The notes: a model not told the origin generated them from the letters alone. DNA of 64,000 bases from Haloimpatiens sp. FM7315 (GCA_041861885.1 JBGVUE010000001.1:1538001-1602000), one strand, 5' to 3'. Shown: positions 37,295 through 47,716, counted from the first letter of the stretch. Numbers and translations are program-made.

Positions 37295-38476
37295 ATGGGT
37301 ATATTTAATTTATTAAGCAAAGATGAAAAAGAAACCCTTGAAATACTTATAAAATTTTTTAGAATAAATGGTATACGAGCTTATTTAATTGGTGGAGCTG
37401 TTAGAGATGGAATGCTTAATGTAAAACCAAAAGATATAGATATCTGTGTAGAGGTTGAATTAATAGATTTTATAAAAAATATACCAAATGTAAAGAATAT
37501 AAAATATTACTCAAAATTTGGTACCTCTACTTTGGAATTCTATAATGGTATTAAAATTGATATAATAAGATGTAGAAAAGAAAAATACGAATATTATGGA
37601 GCATTACCTATTGTTAAGCCATCTAATATAGTTGATGATATACTAAGAAGGGACTTTACAATAAATTCTTTAGCTTATGATTTAATTGAGGACAAGTTGT
37701 TAGACATTTGTGGCGGAATGAAAGATATAGACAATAAATGTATTAGAACGTTAACATCCTTTTCTTATTTTGAAGATCCTACTAGGATATTTAGAGCGGT
37801 GAGATATTCTGGTAGATATAAATTTACTATTATTGGAGAAGAACAAATAAGGAATTGTCTTAGAAAAGGTGTACTTTCTAGTTTAAGCAATGATAGAATA
37901 ATAAAGGAAATGTTATTGATATCAAAGGAAGACAATTGGGTTGAAATGTGTAAAATTTGTAATAGAATTGATTTGATTAAATTTAACTTAAATTTTTTAG
38001 GAAGAAGTAATTATTTATACAATTATGATAATGTTGATTTAAGAATTTGTAACATTTATTTGAGTACTGAAGATTTAAGGTTAAAAGAAGCTATTGAAAA
38101 TAATTCGGTTTTACCAAGGGAAATAAAAGAAGGGTTAAAAAAATTTAAACCTTTTGCAGAAAAACTAAGTAAATGTGATTCCAATTACCAGATATACGAT
38201 TTGTTAAAGAATTTAAATGAAATTTATTTTATGGTATTCGCTTGGGATAGAAAACTCATATATAAGGTAATTAATTATAAAAACATGCAAAATTTAAAAA
38301 TGAATATAAAAGCTAAGGATATAATGGATAAAGGATTTAAAGAAGGAAAAATCATAGGATATGTGTTAAATTATATAAAGAAAGTAGGATTAAACATGAA
38401 TATGCCCTTAAGCAATAATTATTTTATCAACAATATAGGAGAGATATTACATGGTATTGAAAATAAAAATAAATAA
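37295..38476 (+). CDS. CCA tRNA nucleotidyltransferase / poly(A) polymerase family protein
   Basis: Class II nucleotidyltransferase. The head domain has AYLIGGAVRDGMLNVKPKDIDICVE (GGxVRD and DxD) and the flexible loop DDILRRDFTINSLAYDL. RNA-binding helix FEDPTRIFRAVRYSGRYKF. The C-terminal half diverges from classical CCA enzymes and lacks an HD domain. It lies between dacF and scpA, is read in the same direction, and overlaps the scpA start by 26 bases. Whether it adds CCA or A tails cannot be told from sequence. Confidence 0.88.
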   Translation: MGIFNLLSKDEKETLEILIKFFRINGIRAYLIGGAVRDGMLNVKPKDIDICVEVELIDFIKNIPNVKNIKYYSKFGTSTLEFYNGIKIDIIRCRKEKYEYYGALPIVKPSNIVDDILRRDFTINSLAYDLIEDKLLDICGGMKDIDNKCIRTLTSFSYFEDPTRIFRAVRYSGRYKFTIIGEEQIRNCLRKGVLSSLSNDRIIKEMLLISKEDNWVEMCKICNRIDLIKFNLNFLGRSNYLYNYDNVDLRICNIYLSTEDLRLKEAIENNSVLPREIKEGLKKFKPFAEKLSKCDSNYQIYDLLKNLNEIYFMVFAWDRKLIYKVINYKNMQNLKMNIKAKDIMDKGFKEGKIIGYVLNYIKKVGLNMNMPLSNNYFINNIGEILHGIENKNK

Positions 38477-39210
38477 TTTTGAAGGACCGTTTGATTTATT
38501 GCTTCATTTAATTAAAAAAATGAAATGGATATTTGTAATATCAAGATTTATGAAATAACAGAGCAGTATATGGAGTATTTAAAAGATATGAAAGAAATGG
38601 ATTTGGAAATAACTTCTGAATTTATAGTAATAGCTGCAACTTTACTTGAGATAAAATCTAAATTATTACTTCCAAAGGTTGAAAATGAAGATAATAAGGA
38701 AGAAGAAGATCTGAGAGAACAGTTGGTAAAAAAATTATTAGAATATAATAAATTTAAAAAGGTATCTAGCTTTTTAAAAGATAGGGAAGTAATAGCAGGC
38801 ATGGTTTTTTCTAAGAGCCCTGATATTATAGAAGATAAAAAAGAGGTAAGTTGTAAGGAATTTTTAAAGAATGTAACGATGCTAGATTTGTTTAATTTGT
38901 ACAATAATTTAATTGATAGGTACTTTAATAAGTTAAATAAAAATAATTTAATTCAAGAAAATATATTAATTGACAATTATAAACTTGAAGATAAAATGGC
39001 ACTTTTACGTTATAAAATAAGCAAAACAAAAAAATTAAGTTTACAAATATTATTAATGAATGTGAAAGGAAAATGGAAGTTGTAGTAACTTTTTTAGCTT
39101 TGCTAGAGTTAATGAGATTAAAAGTAATTAAAGCTTTCCAAGAAAATAATTTTCAAGAAATATATATTGAAAGAATAGAGGGGAATGAAGATATAAATGG
39201 AACAAATTGA
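38451..39210 (+). CDS. scpA: Segregation and condensation protein ScpA (two frameshifts as read)
   Basis: Kleisin that bridges the Smc heads. ATG 38451 gives MVLKIKINNFEGPFDLLLHLI, the exact family start. One A in the A run 38515-38521 restores IKKNEMDICNIKIYEITEQY. One T near 39033 restores FTNIINECERKMEVVVTFLALLELMRL, the conserved C-terminal winged helix, ending at TGA 39208-39210, which overlaps scpB. ~253 residues, normal. Confidence 0.94.
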
Positions 39211-39775
39211 AATGAGTGTTGTATCTAGAAAGAATAAAATGTTTTCAATAATCGAATCCTTATTATTTGCAAGTGGTGAACCATTGAAAATTAAGCACAT
39301 ATCGAATATATTGGGGAGTAATGTAAATCTTATAGGTGATGTGCTTGAGGATATGAATAAATTATATGAAGATGAAGCTAGAGGAATAAAATTAATAAAA
39401 ATAGAGGATTCATATCAATTAGTAACTAAGCCTGATAATAGCCAGTATTTGCAAAAACTTTTAAATGTAAATTCAAAACATTCATTATCCCAAGCCGCGC
39501 TAGAGACACTGTCAATAATTGCATATAAACAACCTGTAACTAGAATTGAAATTGAAGAAATAAGAGGGGTTAAATGTGATAAAGCTGTTACAAATTTAAT
39601 AGAAAAAGATTTAATCAAAGAATGTGGAAGAAAAGATGTTCCTGGTAGACCAATATTGTATGCAACAAGTGATGAGTTCTTAAAGCATTTTGGTTTAGAA
39701 AGTTTGGATAAATTGCCTAATTTAGATAAGTTTACTGCTGAATTAGAAGATTCATATGAAAAAGAGGAGATTTAA
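39197..39775 (+). CDS. scpB: Segregation and condensation protein ScpB
   Basis: Winged-helix partner of ScpA in the Smc complex. 192 residues with KNKMFSIIESLLFASGEPLKI, SQAALETLSIIAYKQPVTRIEIEEIRGV and GRPILYATSDEFLKHFGL, the family signatures. The start overlaps the scpA end. Confidence 0.95.
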   Translation: MEQIEMSVVSRKNKMFSIIESLLFASGEPLKIKHISNILGSNVNLIGDVLEDMNKLYEDEARGIKLIKIEDSYQLVTKPDNSQYLQKLLNVNSKHSLSQAALETLSIIAYKQPVTRIEIEEIRGVKCDKAVTNLIEKDLIKECGRKDVPGRPILYATSDEFLKHFGLESLDKLPNLDKFTAELEDSYEKEEI

Positions 39776-39793
39776 TTATATCTCCTCTTTTTC
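39758..39793. terminator. Bidirectional terminator between scpB and gerW
   Basis: GAAAAAGAGGAGAT / ATATCTCCTCTTTTTC around the scpB stop. A and T runs on both sides serve the two converging genes. Confidence 0.85.
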
Positions 39794-40188
39794 ATCCTCT
39801 TTATTTTTTTGCTTTTTAAATTTGACATATCTTTTAAGGTATCCATAAATTGCGGCATGGAATCAATAAGTTTCTCATAGATGTTCTTTTGGTCTAAAGA
39901 CAAAAGACGTAGTGAGTTTTCTCTAAGTACAAGAAAAGCCACAGGTTTGACTGTAACTCCAGCTCCAGAACCTCCGCCAAAAGGGTGATCTTTTGCATCA
40001 CCATTATTTTTTGATGGCGAAAACTGGCTTCCACCAGTTACAAATCCGAAGGAAACTTTTGATATTGGTAAAACTAAAGAGCCATCTTTTGATTCTATCG
40101 GTGTACCTACTATTGTGTTTACATCTACCATATCTTTTATATTTTCCATTGTTGTTTTCATAAAATCTTCTATAGGATTGTTTTCCAT
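39776..40188 (-). CDS. gerW: GerW/YtfJ-family sporulation protein (frameshift near the end as read)
   Basis: Spore protein needed for normal germination in Bacillus (YtfJ). MENNPIEDFMKTTMENIKDMVDVNTIVGTPI and the Gly-rich signature FGGGSGAGVTVKPVAFLVL are diagnostic. As read it runs to 39772. One more base in the run at 39804-39810 gives a tail ...KNKEDEKEEI and stop at 39776-39778, next to rather than overlapping scpB. Downstream of the DUF2953 gene, the ytfI-ytfJ order of Bacillus. Confidence 0.92.
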
Positions 40189-40238
40189 TTTACCACTCCT
40201 TATATAATTATTTATTTTTAAGTTATAAGATTAAATAT

Positions 40239-40738
40239 TTAATATTTAGAGCTTTTAATTTTATTAAATAATTTAATTGCCATATATATAATTTTCACTA
40301 TATTTACATAAATTATACTGTCAATTTTAAAATGAATTAACTCCTCATTGAAACATGGATAGATATTATACTTAATTTTTTTAAAATTAAAGAAATTAAG
40401 TAGTAGTTTATTAATAAATGGTATAAAGGACTGTATTACTCCATAAAAAAGAGCAGTATTATGTGCTTCTTCAAAACCGTATTGCAAAAAAATTCTATCT
40501 TCAGATTGGGTTTTAGAAAAGTATTTAAATTTAAATTGTTAAATAAGGTTAAATATTTTGTAAAACCCTTTCTTTTCCTTTTATAGTTTTTCTTTTTTTT
40601 GTTTTTAATTTTGTTTAAAGATATTTCTTTTTTAAAAATATAAATTTTTAAATTACCGTTAAGATATTCCAAGCTAAATTTAATAGGAAAAGGGCATAAT
40701 ATGATAATGGGAACAAAAATTAAGATAAACATAAGCAT
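40239..40738 (-). CDS. DUF2953 membrane protein, YtfI type (frameshift as read)
   Basis: Start ATG at 40738 is seven bases after GGAGGA. N-terminal helix MLMFILIFVPIIIL, then a very basic segment (KIKNKKKKNYKRKRKG). The family hallmark YGFEEAHNTALFYG is in the second fragment. The two parts join at about 40480-40500, where a base is missing in an A run (minus strand). Usually transcribed with gerW. Function unknown. Confidence 0.85.
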
Positions 40739-40901
40739 AAATAAATCCTCCAAATACATCTATTGTATATTTTAACCAATGTGTACAAATATATAAGTAA
40801 ATAAATTAAATTTATCCAATAAAAAAATTATTTTAACATAAATTAAATTATGTAAACAAAATATAATGTAAACCACAATTATAAAAAAGGAAGGTAAAAA
40901 A

Positions 40902-42052
40902 ATGAAAAAAATATGTAAAAATCTAATATTATTTATTCTGCCAATAATGATATTTAATAATAACGTAGCAAAAGCATATAATTTAAATTATATTAATCCA
41001 AATAAAAACCTTGAAAAAAAATTAATATTAACGCAAGAAATGCCATAGCTATTGATATGAATACTAAAGAAGTATTATTTGAAAAGAATGCTTACGATGT
41101 GACTGCAATAGCAAGTACCACTAAGATAATGACAGCTCTTGTAGCTTTAAATTACGGAAATATAAAAAATAAAATAAATATTTCAAATAATTCAGCAAGT
41201 ATTCGTGGATCTACTGTAGGTTATAAAAAAGGGGAACAAATTGCCATGGAAGAATTATTATATGGACTTATGCTAAGGTCAGGAAATGATGCAGCTATAG
41301 CCATAGCAGAAGGTATAGCTGGATCAATAGATAAATTTTGTGAAATTATGAATGAGTATGCATATTCAATAGGAGCTACAAATTCACATTTTGAATCCCC
41401 ACATGGTTTAGATAGTAATTATCATTATTCAACTGCTTATGATTTAGCCTTAATAACTTGTAAAGCTAAAGAGATAAAAGAATTTAATGAGATAGTAAGT
41501 TGCAAAAGTATCAGTTCAAAAGATAAAGATTTTACAAGAAGTTATAATAATATAAATAAAATATTATGGAGGATACCTGAAGCTAATGGTGTTAAAACTG
41601 GATATACTGGAAATGCAGGGAAGTGCCTAGTAACATCATTGAGAATAGATGACAGGGAAATAGTAATTGTGGTTATCAATTCGCCTACAAGGTGGGAAGA
41701 AACCCAGAAAATTTATTCTTTTATAAAAGAAAATTATAATTATACGAAAATAGCAAATAAAAATGAAATTTTAAAGACAACAATAATAGATAATAAACAA
41801 ACTCTAAATTTAGTGGCAGATAAAGATATAATAATACCAATAAAGAAAGATGTAAAATTTAAAAAGCATATTATAATTAATAAGGATTTAAATGATAAAT
41901 CAATAAAGAAAGGTGATAGTATTGGTAGGCTAATTTTACTAGATGAAGATGGGAAAATACTATATAAAACCATATTAGTTTCAGATAGAAATTATACTTA
42001 TAGGACTAAAAGTATTCCTAAAAGACTTCTTAAGTATTTTAAGAATAAATAA
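40902..42052 (+). CDS. Second D-alanyl-D-alanine carboxypeptidase, S11 family (frameshift as read)
   Basis: ATG 40902 after AAGGAAGG. Signal peptide (LILFILPIMIFNNNVAKA), then after one A at about 41018-41025 the mature start NINARNAIAIDMNTKEVLFEK. Catalytic SxxK in IASTTKIMTALVAL (Ser followed by TTK), SGN in MLRSGNDAAIAI and KTG in NGVKTGYTGNAG. ~383 residues, so smaller than DacF and without an obvious C-terminal anchor. Probably a DacB/DacA-like cell-wall enzyme, perhaps used in sporulation. Confidence 0.88.
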
Positions 42053-42080
42053 GTTAAGTATTTAATATTAAAATTTATAT

Positions 42081-42140
42081 AAAGCATTAGAGCAATATGT
42101 ATAGAGAAGTAGTATTAAAGATGCTCTAATGCTTTGCTTT
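42081..42140 (+). terminator. Terminator after the second carboxypeptidase gene
   Basis: AAAGCATTAGAGC / GCTCTAATGCTTT with a 29-base loop and tail GCTTTATA. Confidence 0.75.
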
Positions 42141-42216
42141 ATAAAAGACATAGTTAAAATTATGTAAATAAATAAAAAAGTAAACTAACTGTAACAATTT
42201 ACTACTATCATAAATA

Positions 42217-42230
42217 TTCTAATATTAGAA
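42217..42230. promoter_or_regulatory. 14-bp palindrome before the flavoprotein pair
   Basis: TTCTAATATTAGAA is a perfect dyad ~8 bases before the TGGAGG ribosome binding site of the next gene. It could be an operator. No known consensus is matched. Confidence 0.3.
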
Positions 42231-42249
42231 CATTTATGGAGGTCAAATA

Positions 42250-43235
42250 ATGAACTATGAAATAGTGGATTGTATTGATGCAGGTAGTGAGTTTTGTCCT
42301 TGTCATTTAGCAGAATCTGATGAATGTATTATATGTTCACAAATGTGCGGAAAAAAATTTTGTGATTGTATAAATTGGAAGGGTGTTTGTATTTACCAGG
42401 AATATTGTTGGAATGGAAACAAAGCTAAAGAAGGAAGAAAGGAATATTTATGTAAAATAATTAATAAAGTATTACTTCAAGAAAATGTAATTGAGTTTAG
42501 CATATTAGTGTCTCATAAGTTATGCTTAGATCTTTGTCATCCAGGTAGTTTTGTATTTTTAAAAATACCAAATGTAAATGAATTCTATAACACACCAATA
42601 TCAATTATGGAGGCTGATACTCAAGAAAATTTAATAAAAGTAATAATAGAAATAAAGGGTATTAAAACAAAAAAAATTAATCAGCTTAAAGAAGGAGATG
42701 ATATCTCTATAAAAGGACCTTATTGGAATGGAGTTCAAGGTATCAAAAACATTGGAATTAGCAAAGAAAAAACCTCTTTAATTATAATGAATGGTATAGG
42801 TCAGGCACCAGCTATCCCTGTAATAAAAAAACTATACTCTAATGGAAATAAAATAATTTGTATAGTAGATAAGGGTGGCTATGAGGATGTATATGTGAAA
42901 AAGTATCTTGAAATGTACAATTGCGATGTTGTTTTTGCAAAATACTTAAAAATGGTGAATTAACTGAAAGTGTTATAAATATAATTTCTAAAATATTAAA
43001 AAGTAATGATGTAAATATTATTCATATAGCTGCACAAGATATAATGATTTATTCTATAATCAATTATTTTAAAGATGAAAAGATAAACTTCTCTTGTTGT
43101 AATAATGCTAAAATGTGTTGTGGAGAGGGAATTTGTGGTTGCTGTACTGCTAGATATAAAGGTCATAAGCTAAAGAGATTGTGTAAAACTCAGACAGATC
43201 CTAGAAATTTATTTGAAGGGAGAAGGTTTATATGA
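42250..43235 (+). CDS. Cys-rich FAD/NAD-binding electron-transfer protein, sulfide/dihydroorotate dehydrogenase B-like (frameshift as read)
   Basis: Three parts: an N-terminal Cys-rich region with nine Cys in residues ~8-54 (CPCHLAESDECIICSQMC, KKFCDCINW), a ferredoxin-reductase-type flavin/NAD module (GSFVFLKIP, FYNTPISIM, MNGIGQAPAIPVIKKLY), and a C-terminal Cys motif CCGEGICGCCTARY, like the 2Fe-2S site of PyrK/SudB. One A at about 42938-42942 joins KILKNGELTESVIN. It overlaps the next FAD oxidoreductase (ATGA at 43232), so the two are likely subunits of one enzyme. Physiological substrate unknown. Confidence 0.8.
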
Positions 43236-44464
43236 AGGTTATTGTTATAGGGGGAGGCTGGTCTGGTGCAGCTGCAGCAATTACAGCCAAAAAAGCTGGC
43301 GCAGAAGTTTCGTTATATGAAAAAACTGATATGTTATTAGGCCTTGGGAACATAGGTGGAATAATGAGGAATAATGGTAGATTTACTGCAGCTGAAGAAA
43401 TAATAGCTTTAGGTGCTGGAGATTTAATTCGTTTAACAGATGAAAATTCAACCCATAAAAATATTAATTTTCCTGGACATGAACATGCATGGCTATATAA
43501 TGTAAACAAAATAGAACCTGCAGTTAAAAACTATTTGTTAGATATAGGAATAGAGTTAAATTTAATTTCTAGAGTTATAGATGTAAAAAAAGAAGATAGT
43601 AATATAAAGGGCATTTACTTAGCCGATGGTTCTTATGTAGAAGGTGATATTTTTATTGAAACTACAGGGTCTACTGGACCTATGGGAAATTGTTTAAGGT
43701 ATGGAAATGGTTGTTCTATGTGTGTTTTAAGGTGCCCAGCCTTTGGACCAAGAGTAAGTCTAAGCTCTAGAGCAGGAGTGGAAGATTTACAAGGAGAAAG
43801 AGAAGATGATGTTTTAGGAGCTTTTAGTGGATCTTGCAAATTATGCAAGGAAAGTATTTCAAAGGATATAGTAGATGAATTAGAAGATAAAGGTGTTGTT
43901 GTATTAAAAATTCCAAAGGAAGATATAAATTTGGATAAATTAAAAATAAAAGTATGCCAACAGTATGCTTTAAAAGAGTTTGCTGAAAATGTAGTTTTGC
44001 TAGATACTGGGCATGTAAAACTAATGACTTCATATTATCCTTTAGATAAATTGAGAAAAATTAAAGGATTAGAAAATGCTAAATATATAGACCCATATGC
44101 AGGAGGCAAAGGAAATTCTATAAGGTACCTTTCTGTAGCTCCAAGAACTGATGATATGAGAGTTAAAGGTATAGATAATTTATATTGTGCTGGGGAAAAA
44201 TCAGGTCTTTTTGTGGGGCATACAGAAGCTATATGCACTGGAAGTTTAGCAGGTCACAACGCAGTAAGATATGCCCTTGGAATGCCATCTTTAATTTTGC
44301 CTAAGACTACGGCTATTGGAGACATAATTGCTTTTGCAAATTATAAACTAACAACTAAAGAAGGAAGACGTAATAGATATACCTTTGCAGGTGCAGAATA
44401 TTTTAAGAGGATGAAAGAATTAGGTCTTTATACAACTGATATAGAAAAAATAAAAAAAGAATAG
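43232..44464 (+). CDS. FAD-dependent oxidoreductase paired with the Cys-rich flavoprotein
   Basis: 410 residues. N-terminal dinucleotide fold VIGGGWSGAAAAITAKKAGAEV, middle Cys-rich insert GNGCSMCVLRCPAFGP plus GSCKLCKES (possible iron-sulfur ligands), and C-terminal FAD-closing motif NLYCAGEKSGLFVGHTEAI. It resembles the GidA/TrmFO-like half of the flavoprotein superfamily but has no tRNA-modification partner here. The 4-base overlap with the preceding gene implies a complex. The joint function, perhaps NAD(P)H-linked electron bifurcation or a reductase, is inference. Confidence 0.8.
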   Translation: MKVIVIGGGWSGAAAAITAKKAGAEVSLYEKTDMLLGLGNIGGIMRNNGRFTAAEEIIALGAGDLIRLTDENSTHKNINFPGHEHAWLYNVNKIEPAVKNYLLDIGIELNLISRVIDVKKEDSNIKGIYLADGSYVEGDIFIETTGSTGPMGNCLRYGNGCSMCVLRCPAFGPRVSLSSRAGVEDLQGEREDDVLGAFSGSCKLCKESISKDIVDELEDKGVVVLKIPKEDINLDKLKIKVCQQYALKEFAENVVLLDTGHVKLMTSYYPLDKLRKIKGLENAKYIDPYAGGKGNSIRYLSVAPRTDDMRVKGIDNLYCAGEKSGLFVGHTEAICTGSLAGHNAVRYALGMPSLILPKTTAIGDIIAFANYKLTTKEGRRNRYTFAGAEYFKRMKELGLYTTDIEKIKKE

Positions 44465-44518
44465 ATAAATTAAATTTAAGCAATATACTTGCAGAAAAAT
44501 TATTTTAAATAAAAGTAT

Positions 44519-44552
44519 TATCGCACTAAAAAATTAGTGCGATAGTTTTTTT
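44519..44552 (+). terminator. Terminator after the flavoprotein pair
   Basis: TATCGCACTAA / TTAGTGCGATA stem then GTTTTTTT. The ~290 bases from here to the next gene hold only a promoter that I can name. Confidence 0.9.
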
Positions 44553-44762
44553 ACAGAATAATATTTTCATATTTGTGTTATAATTTTAAAAAAATAGCAA
44601 AAGAACTTTTATATATTAAATCTTTAGACAGACTAGAAAGAAATAAACAAACAAATGTTATTAGATAAACGTTATTTTAAACTACAACAACACTTATCAA
44701 GATATAAGAAAACTATTTGAAAGTCTAAATCTTAAGTAACTTTATCTACTATTGAGAAAAAG

Positions 44763-44791
44763 TTGAAAAATAACGGAAAATAGAGTATTAT
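44763..44791 (+). promoter_or_regulatory. Sigma-A-like promoter of the dipeptidase gene
   Basis: TTGAAA (44763-44768), 17 bases, TATTAT (44786-44791). TGTAAACGGTTATA at 44797-44810 just downstream is a poor match to a CcpA cre site. Confidence 0.45.
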
Positions 44792-44839
44792 AATTGTGTA
44801 AACGGTTATAAAATTTGCTTATAATGGAGGCACAAAATA

Positions 44840-46165
44840 ATGAATATAAATATGGATAAGTACAAAGATGATTTAATTAAAGATTTGAAGAGATTAGTTT
44901 CTATAAATTCTGTTATAGATGAACCACAAACTAAGGCTCCTTTTGGTATAGGAATAAAAAATGCAGTTGAAGAATGTTTAGAAATTGCAAAATCTTTAGG
45001 ATATAGAACCTATATGGATCCAGAAGGTTATTATGGATATGCAGAAATAGGTGAAGGAGAATCGCTATTTGGTATATTAGGACACTTAGATGTAGTTCCT
45101 GTGGCTGCAGATGATTGGATTTATCCACCATTTGAACCAACTTTAGTTGATGGAAAGCTTTATGGAAGAGGAACTCAGGATGATAAAGGCCCTATAATTG
45201 CAGCTATGTATGGAATGAAAGCATTATTAGATAATAATATAAAGATTAATAAGAGAGTTCGTTTTATATTTGGAACTGATGAGGAGACTCTTTGGAGAGG
45301 CATAAATAAATATATGGAGAAAGAAGAAAAACCTGATTTTGGATTTTCTCCAGATTCTCAATTCCCATTAACAAATGCAGAAAAGGGATTATTGCAGCTT
45401 AAGCTTGTAGGAAAAGGTGATAGCAATTTAAATATAAAAGCTGGTAATGCTTTTAATGCAGTACCTGATAAAGCAACCTTCACTGTAAAAGACATTGATA
45501 AAGCAAAAGAAATAATGAATAAGAATAATTTTGAATATAAAATAGATGGAAACACAGTTACTTTATTAGGAAAAGCAGCTCATGCAGCAAAACCTGAGGA
45601 AGGCATTAATGCAATATCTAGAATGGCGGTTGTTCTTAATGAACTAGGAATAGAAAATGATAGCTTAAAATTCATAAGCGATATTATAAATTCTACTTGC
45701 AATGGAGAAAACATAGTAAACAATTGGGAGGATGTTTCAGGTAAGTTAACAGTAAATGTTGGAAAGCTTGAGATATCATCTTTGGAACAAGTGGTTTATG
45801 TTGACGTTAGAATTCCTGTAACCTTTAAAAAGAATGAATTTGTGTCAAAATTAACTGAAGTTGCTTTGAAGTATAATTTAAAATATGAAGAATTTGATTA
45901 TCTTGATTCTATATATATACCTGAAGATACTGAATTAGTAGTAAAACTAAGAAAAGTAATAGAGGATCATACGGATATGGATTCTACACCATTAAGTTCA
46001 GGAGGAGCTACTTATGCGAGAGCAATGGATAATTGTGTAGCATTTGGAGCAATATTTGAAGGACAGGAAAAGACAGAACATCAGGCTAATGAATATATTG
46101 ATATTTGTTATTTACTAAAAAGTGCTGAAATTTACGCATATGCAATAAATCAATTATTAAAGTAG
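44840..46165 (+). CDS. pepV: M20 family dipeptidase, PepV/Sapep type
   Basis: Zinc peptidase releasing amino acids from Xaa dipeptides. 441 residues. Metal/active-site motifs: GHLDVVPVAADDW (first His-x-Asp ligand pair), YGRGTQDDKGP, FGTDEETLWRGI (Glu-Glu) and C-terminal GAIFEGQEKTEHQANEYI (His). The lid domain lies between residues ~190 and 340. TGGAGG ribosome binding site. Confidence 0.93.
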   Translation: MNINMDKYKDDLIKDLKRLVSINSVIDEPQTKAPFGIGIKNAVEECLEIAKSLGYRTYMDPEGYYGYAEIGEGESLFGILGHLDVVPVAADDWIYPPFEPTLVDGKLYGRGTQDDKGPIIAAMYGMKALLDNNIKINKRVRFIFGTDEETLWRGINKYMEKEEKPDFGFSPDSQFPLTNAEKGLLQLKLVGKGDSNLNIKAGNAFNAVPDKATFTVKDIDKAKEIMNKNNFEYKIDGNTVTLLGKAAHAAKPEEGINAISRMAVVLNELGIENDSLKFISDIINSTCNGENIVNNWEDVSGKLTVNVGKLEISSLEQVVYVDVRIPVTFKKNEFVSKLTEVALKYNLKYEEFDYLDSIYIPEDTELVVKLRKVIEDHTDMDSTPLSSGGATYARAMDNCVAFGAIFEGQEKTEHQANEYIDICYLLKSAEIYAYAINQLLK

Positions 46166-46193
46166 AGATAAAATAGTATAAAGCATTAAATCT

Positions 46194-46230
46194 AATCCAT
46201 TGAGAGTTAAAATTCTTAATGGATTTTTTA
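46194..46230 (+). terminator. Terminator after pepV
   Basis: AATCCATTGAGAG / TTCTTAATGGATT (with wobble pairs), then TTTTTA. Confidence 0.75.
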
Positions 46231-46374
46231 AAATTAATTATGCAGAAAATTTAATTGTTTACGAATTTTTAAATATCTAGAAAACAATTATTAAGATTTT
46301 TAATATAAAATAGTTACATAGGAATATTCTTTTTTTTATAAATATCTAAATTATAATAAGAGATGTGTTTGTGT

Positions 46375-47236
46375 ATGAAAAAGATTACTGTAATTAAATT
46401 AGCACTAGATTTAGTAATGGCAATATTATTTTCATTGTTGTTTAACAAAAGTGTTTTTAGTGGACTTAATTTTCATGAACTAATTGGATTAATTATAGGA
46501 TTTGTGGTATTGATGCATATTATATTAAACATAAAATGGATTAGAAAAGTAAGTGTATCAATATTCACAAAAAAATAGTATTAAAAACAAGAATCGAATA
46601 TATATTAAATATTCTACTATTAATAGATATTGCTATAATAATAATAAGTGGAATGGCAATTTCAAAAGTGTTAATTCCTGGACTTGGCTTTAAAAATAGT
46701 TTATTAAACCAAAGTACACATATTGGAGCTGCCTACTTAGCATTGGCTTTAATTGGAATTCATGTAGGACTTCATTGGTCCTTCATAATAAATACATTTA
46801 AATACAAATTTAGGATTACTAAAAAAATAAATATATCAAATATATATCAAAATGTTTAGCTGTGTTAATATTAGTTTTTGGGATTTATAATATAGTAAAA
46901 GTTAATTATTTCTCCAAAACAGCTCAATTATTTAATATATCTTCTGAAAAGAATCATGAACATGGTTTTAATGGTACTCCAAAAATTGATGGAACTCCAA
47001 AAAGCACTGAATATGTTAATGGTGAGAATAAAGTAGAAAATGGAAACAATGAGTATAGAAGTATTCCAAAGGAATTTCATGACACTTCAAAAGGTATTTA
47101 CATGAAAAAAGTAAATTTCGTAGAAATAATATTAAAATATATGTCTATTATGGCTGTATTTGTGATACCTATATACTATATTGGCTATTTTTATAAAAAT
47201 ATAATTCAAAATAAATCTAGATATAGATATAAATAA
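46375..47236 (+). CDS. DUF4405 membrane protein with extra C-terminal region (two frameshifts as read)
   Basis: Start ATG 46375 (MKKITVIKLALDLVMAILF). DUF4405 is a small cytochrome b561-like four-helix membrane domain, seen as FHELIGLIIGFVVLMHIILN with conserved His and, after one A at 46568-46574, YILNILLLIDIAIIIISGMAIS and AAYLALALIGIHVGLHWSFI with further His residues. Another A near 46851-46854 leads to LAVLILVFGIYNIVKVNYF, a hydrophilic Gly/Thr/Pro stretch (GTPKIDGTPKST) and a last helix. The His residues could bind haem, but this is not proven. Confidence 0.7.
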
Positions 47237-47260
47237 AGTTGAAAAGGATGTACGGATACA

Positions 47261-47535
47261 ATGGATATAATTAAAAGATTTTTTATATTTTATTTTTTTA
47301 TTTTAAATCTAATTGGTTTTCTATCTATGTTTATGGACAAAGAAAAAGCAAAAAAGGCAAATGGAGAATAAGAGAGTCTACGTTGCTTCTACTTTCAGTA
47401 ATGGGAGGCAGTATTGGTTCTTATTTAGGAATGATGTTTTTTAGGCATAAGACTAAGCATAATAAGTTTAAATATGGAATTCCAATTATAATATTAATTC
47501 AATTAATATTTGTTTTATATTTATTAAATTGCTAA
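47261..47535 (+). CDS. DUF1294 small membrane protein (frameshift as read)
   Basis: ATG 47261. Two hydrophobic N-terminal stretches, the DUF1294 signature (MDKEKAKKGKWRIRESTLL), GGSIGSYLGMMFFRHKTKH and a last helix IIILIQLIFVLYLLN. The frame breaks in the A run at about 47350-47355, where one A restores KKGKWRIRES. ~91 residues. Function unknown. Directly after the DUF4405 gene. Confidence 0.8.
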
Positions 47536-47654
47536 GTGGTGAAATATTAAATAGTTTGATCTTTTAGAAAGTTACTTTCTCTGCATTTGTAATTTATATA
47601 TAATTTAAATCAAATTTGTTAACTCATAGAATTCATTATTATATATTATATAGG

Positions 47655-47683
47655 TTTACACATTAAATTTAAAATGGTAAAAT
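47655..47683 (+). promoter_or_regulatory. Sigma-A-like promoter of the methionine gamma-lyase gene
   Basis: TTTACA (47655-47660), 17-base spacer, TAAAAT (47678-47683), followed by AGGGGG of the ribosome binding site. Confidence 0.6.
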
Positions 47684-47716
47684 ATAGTAATAAATGGTAA
47701 TTAAGGGGGTATATAA

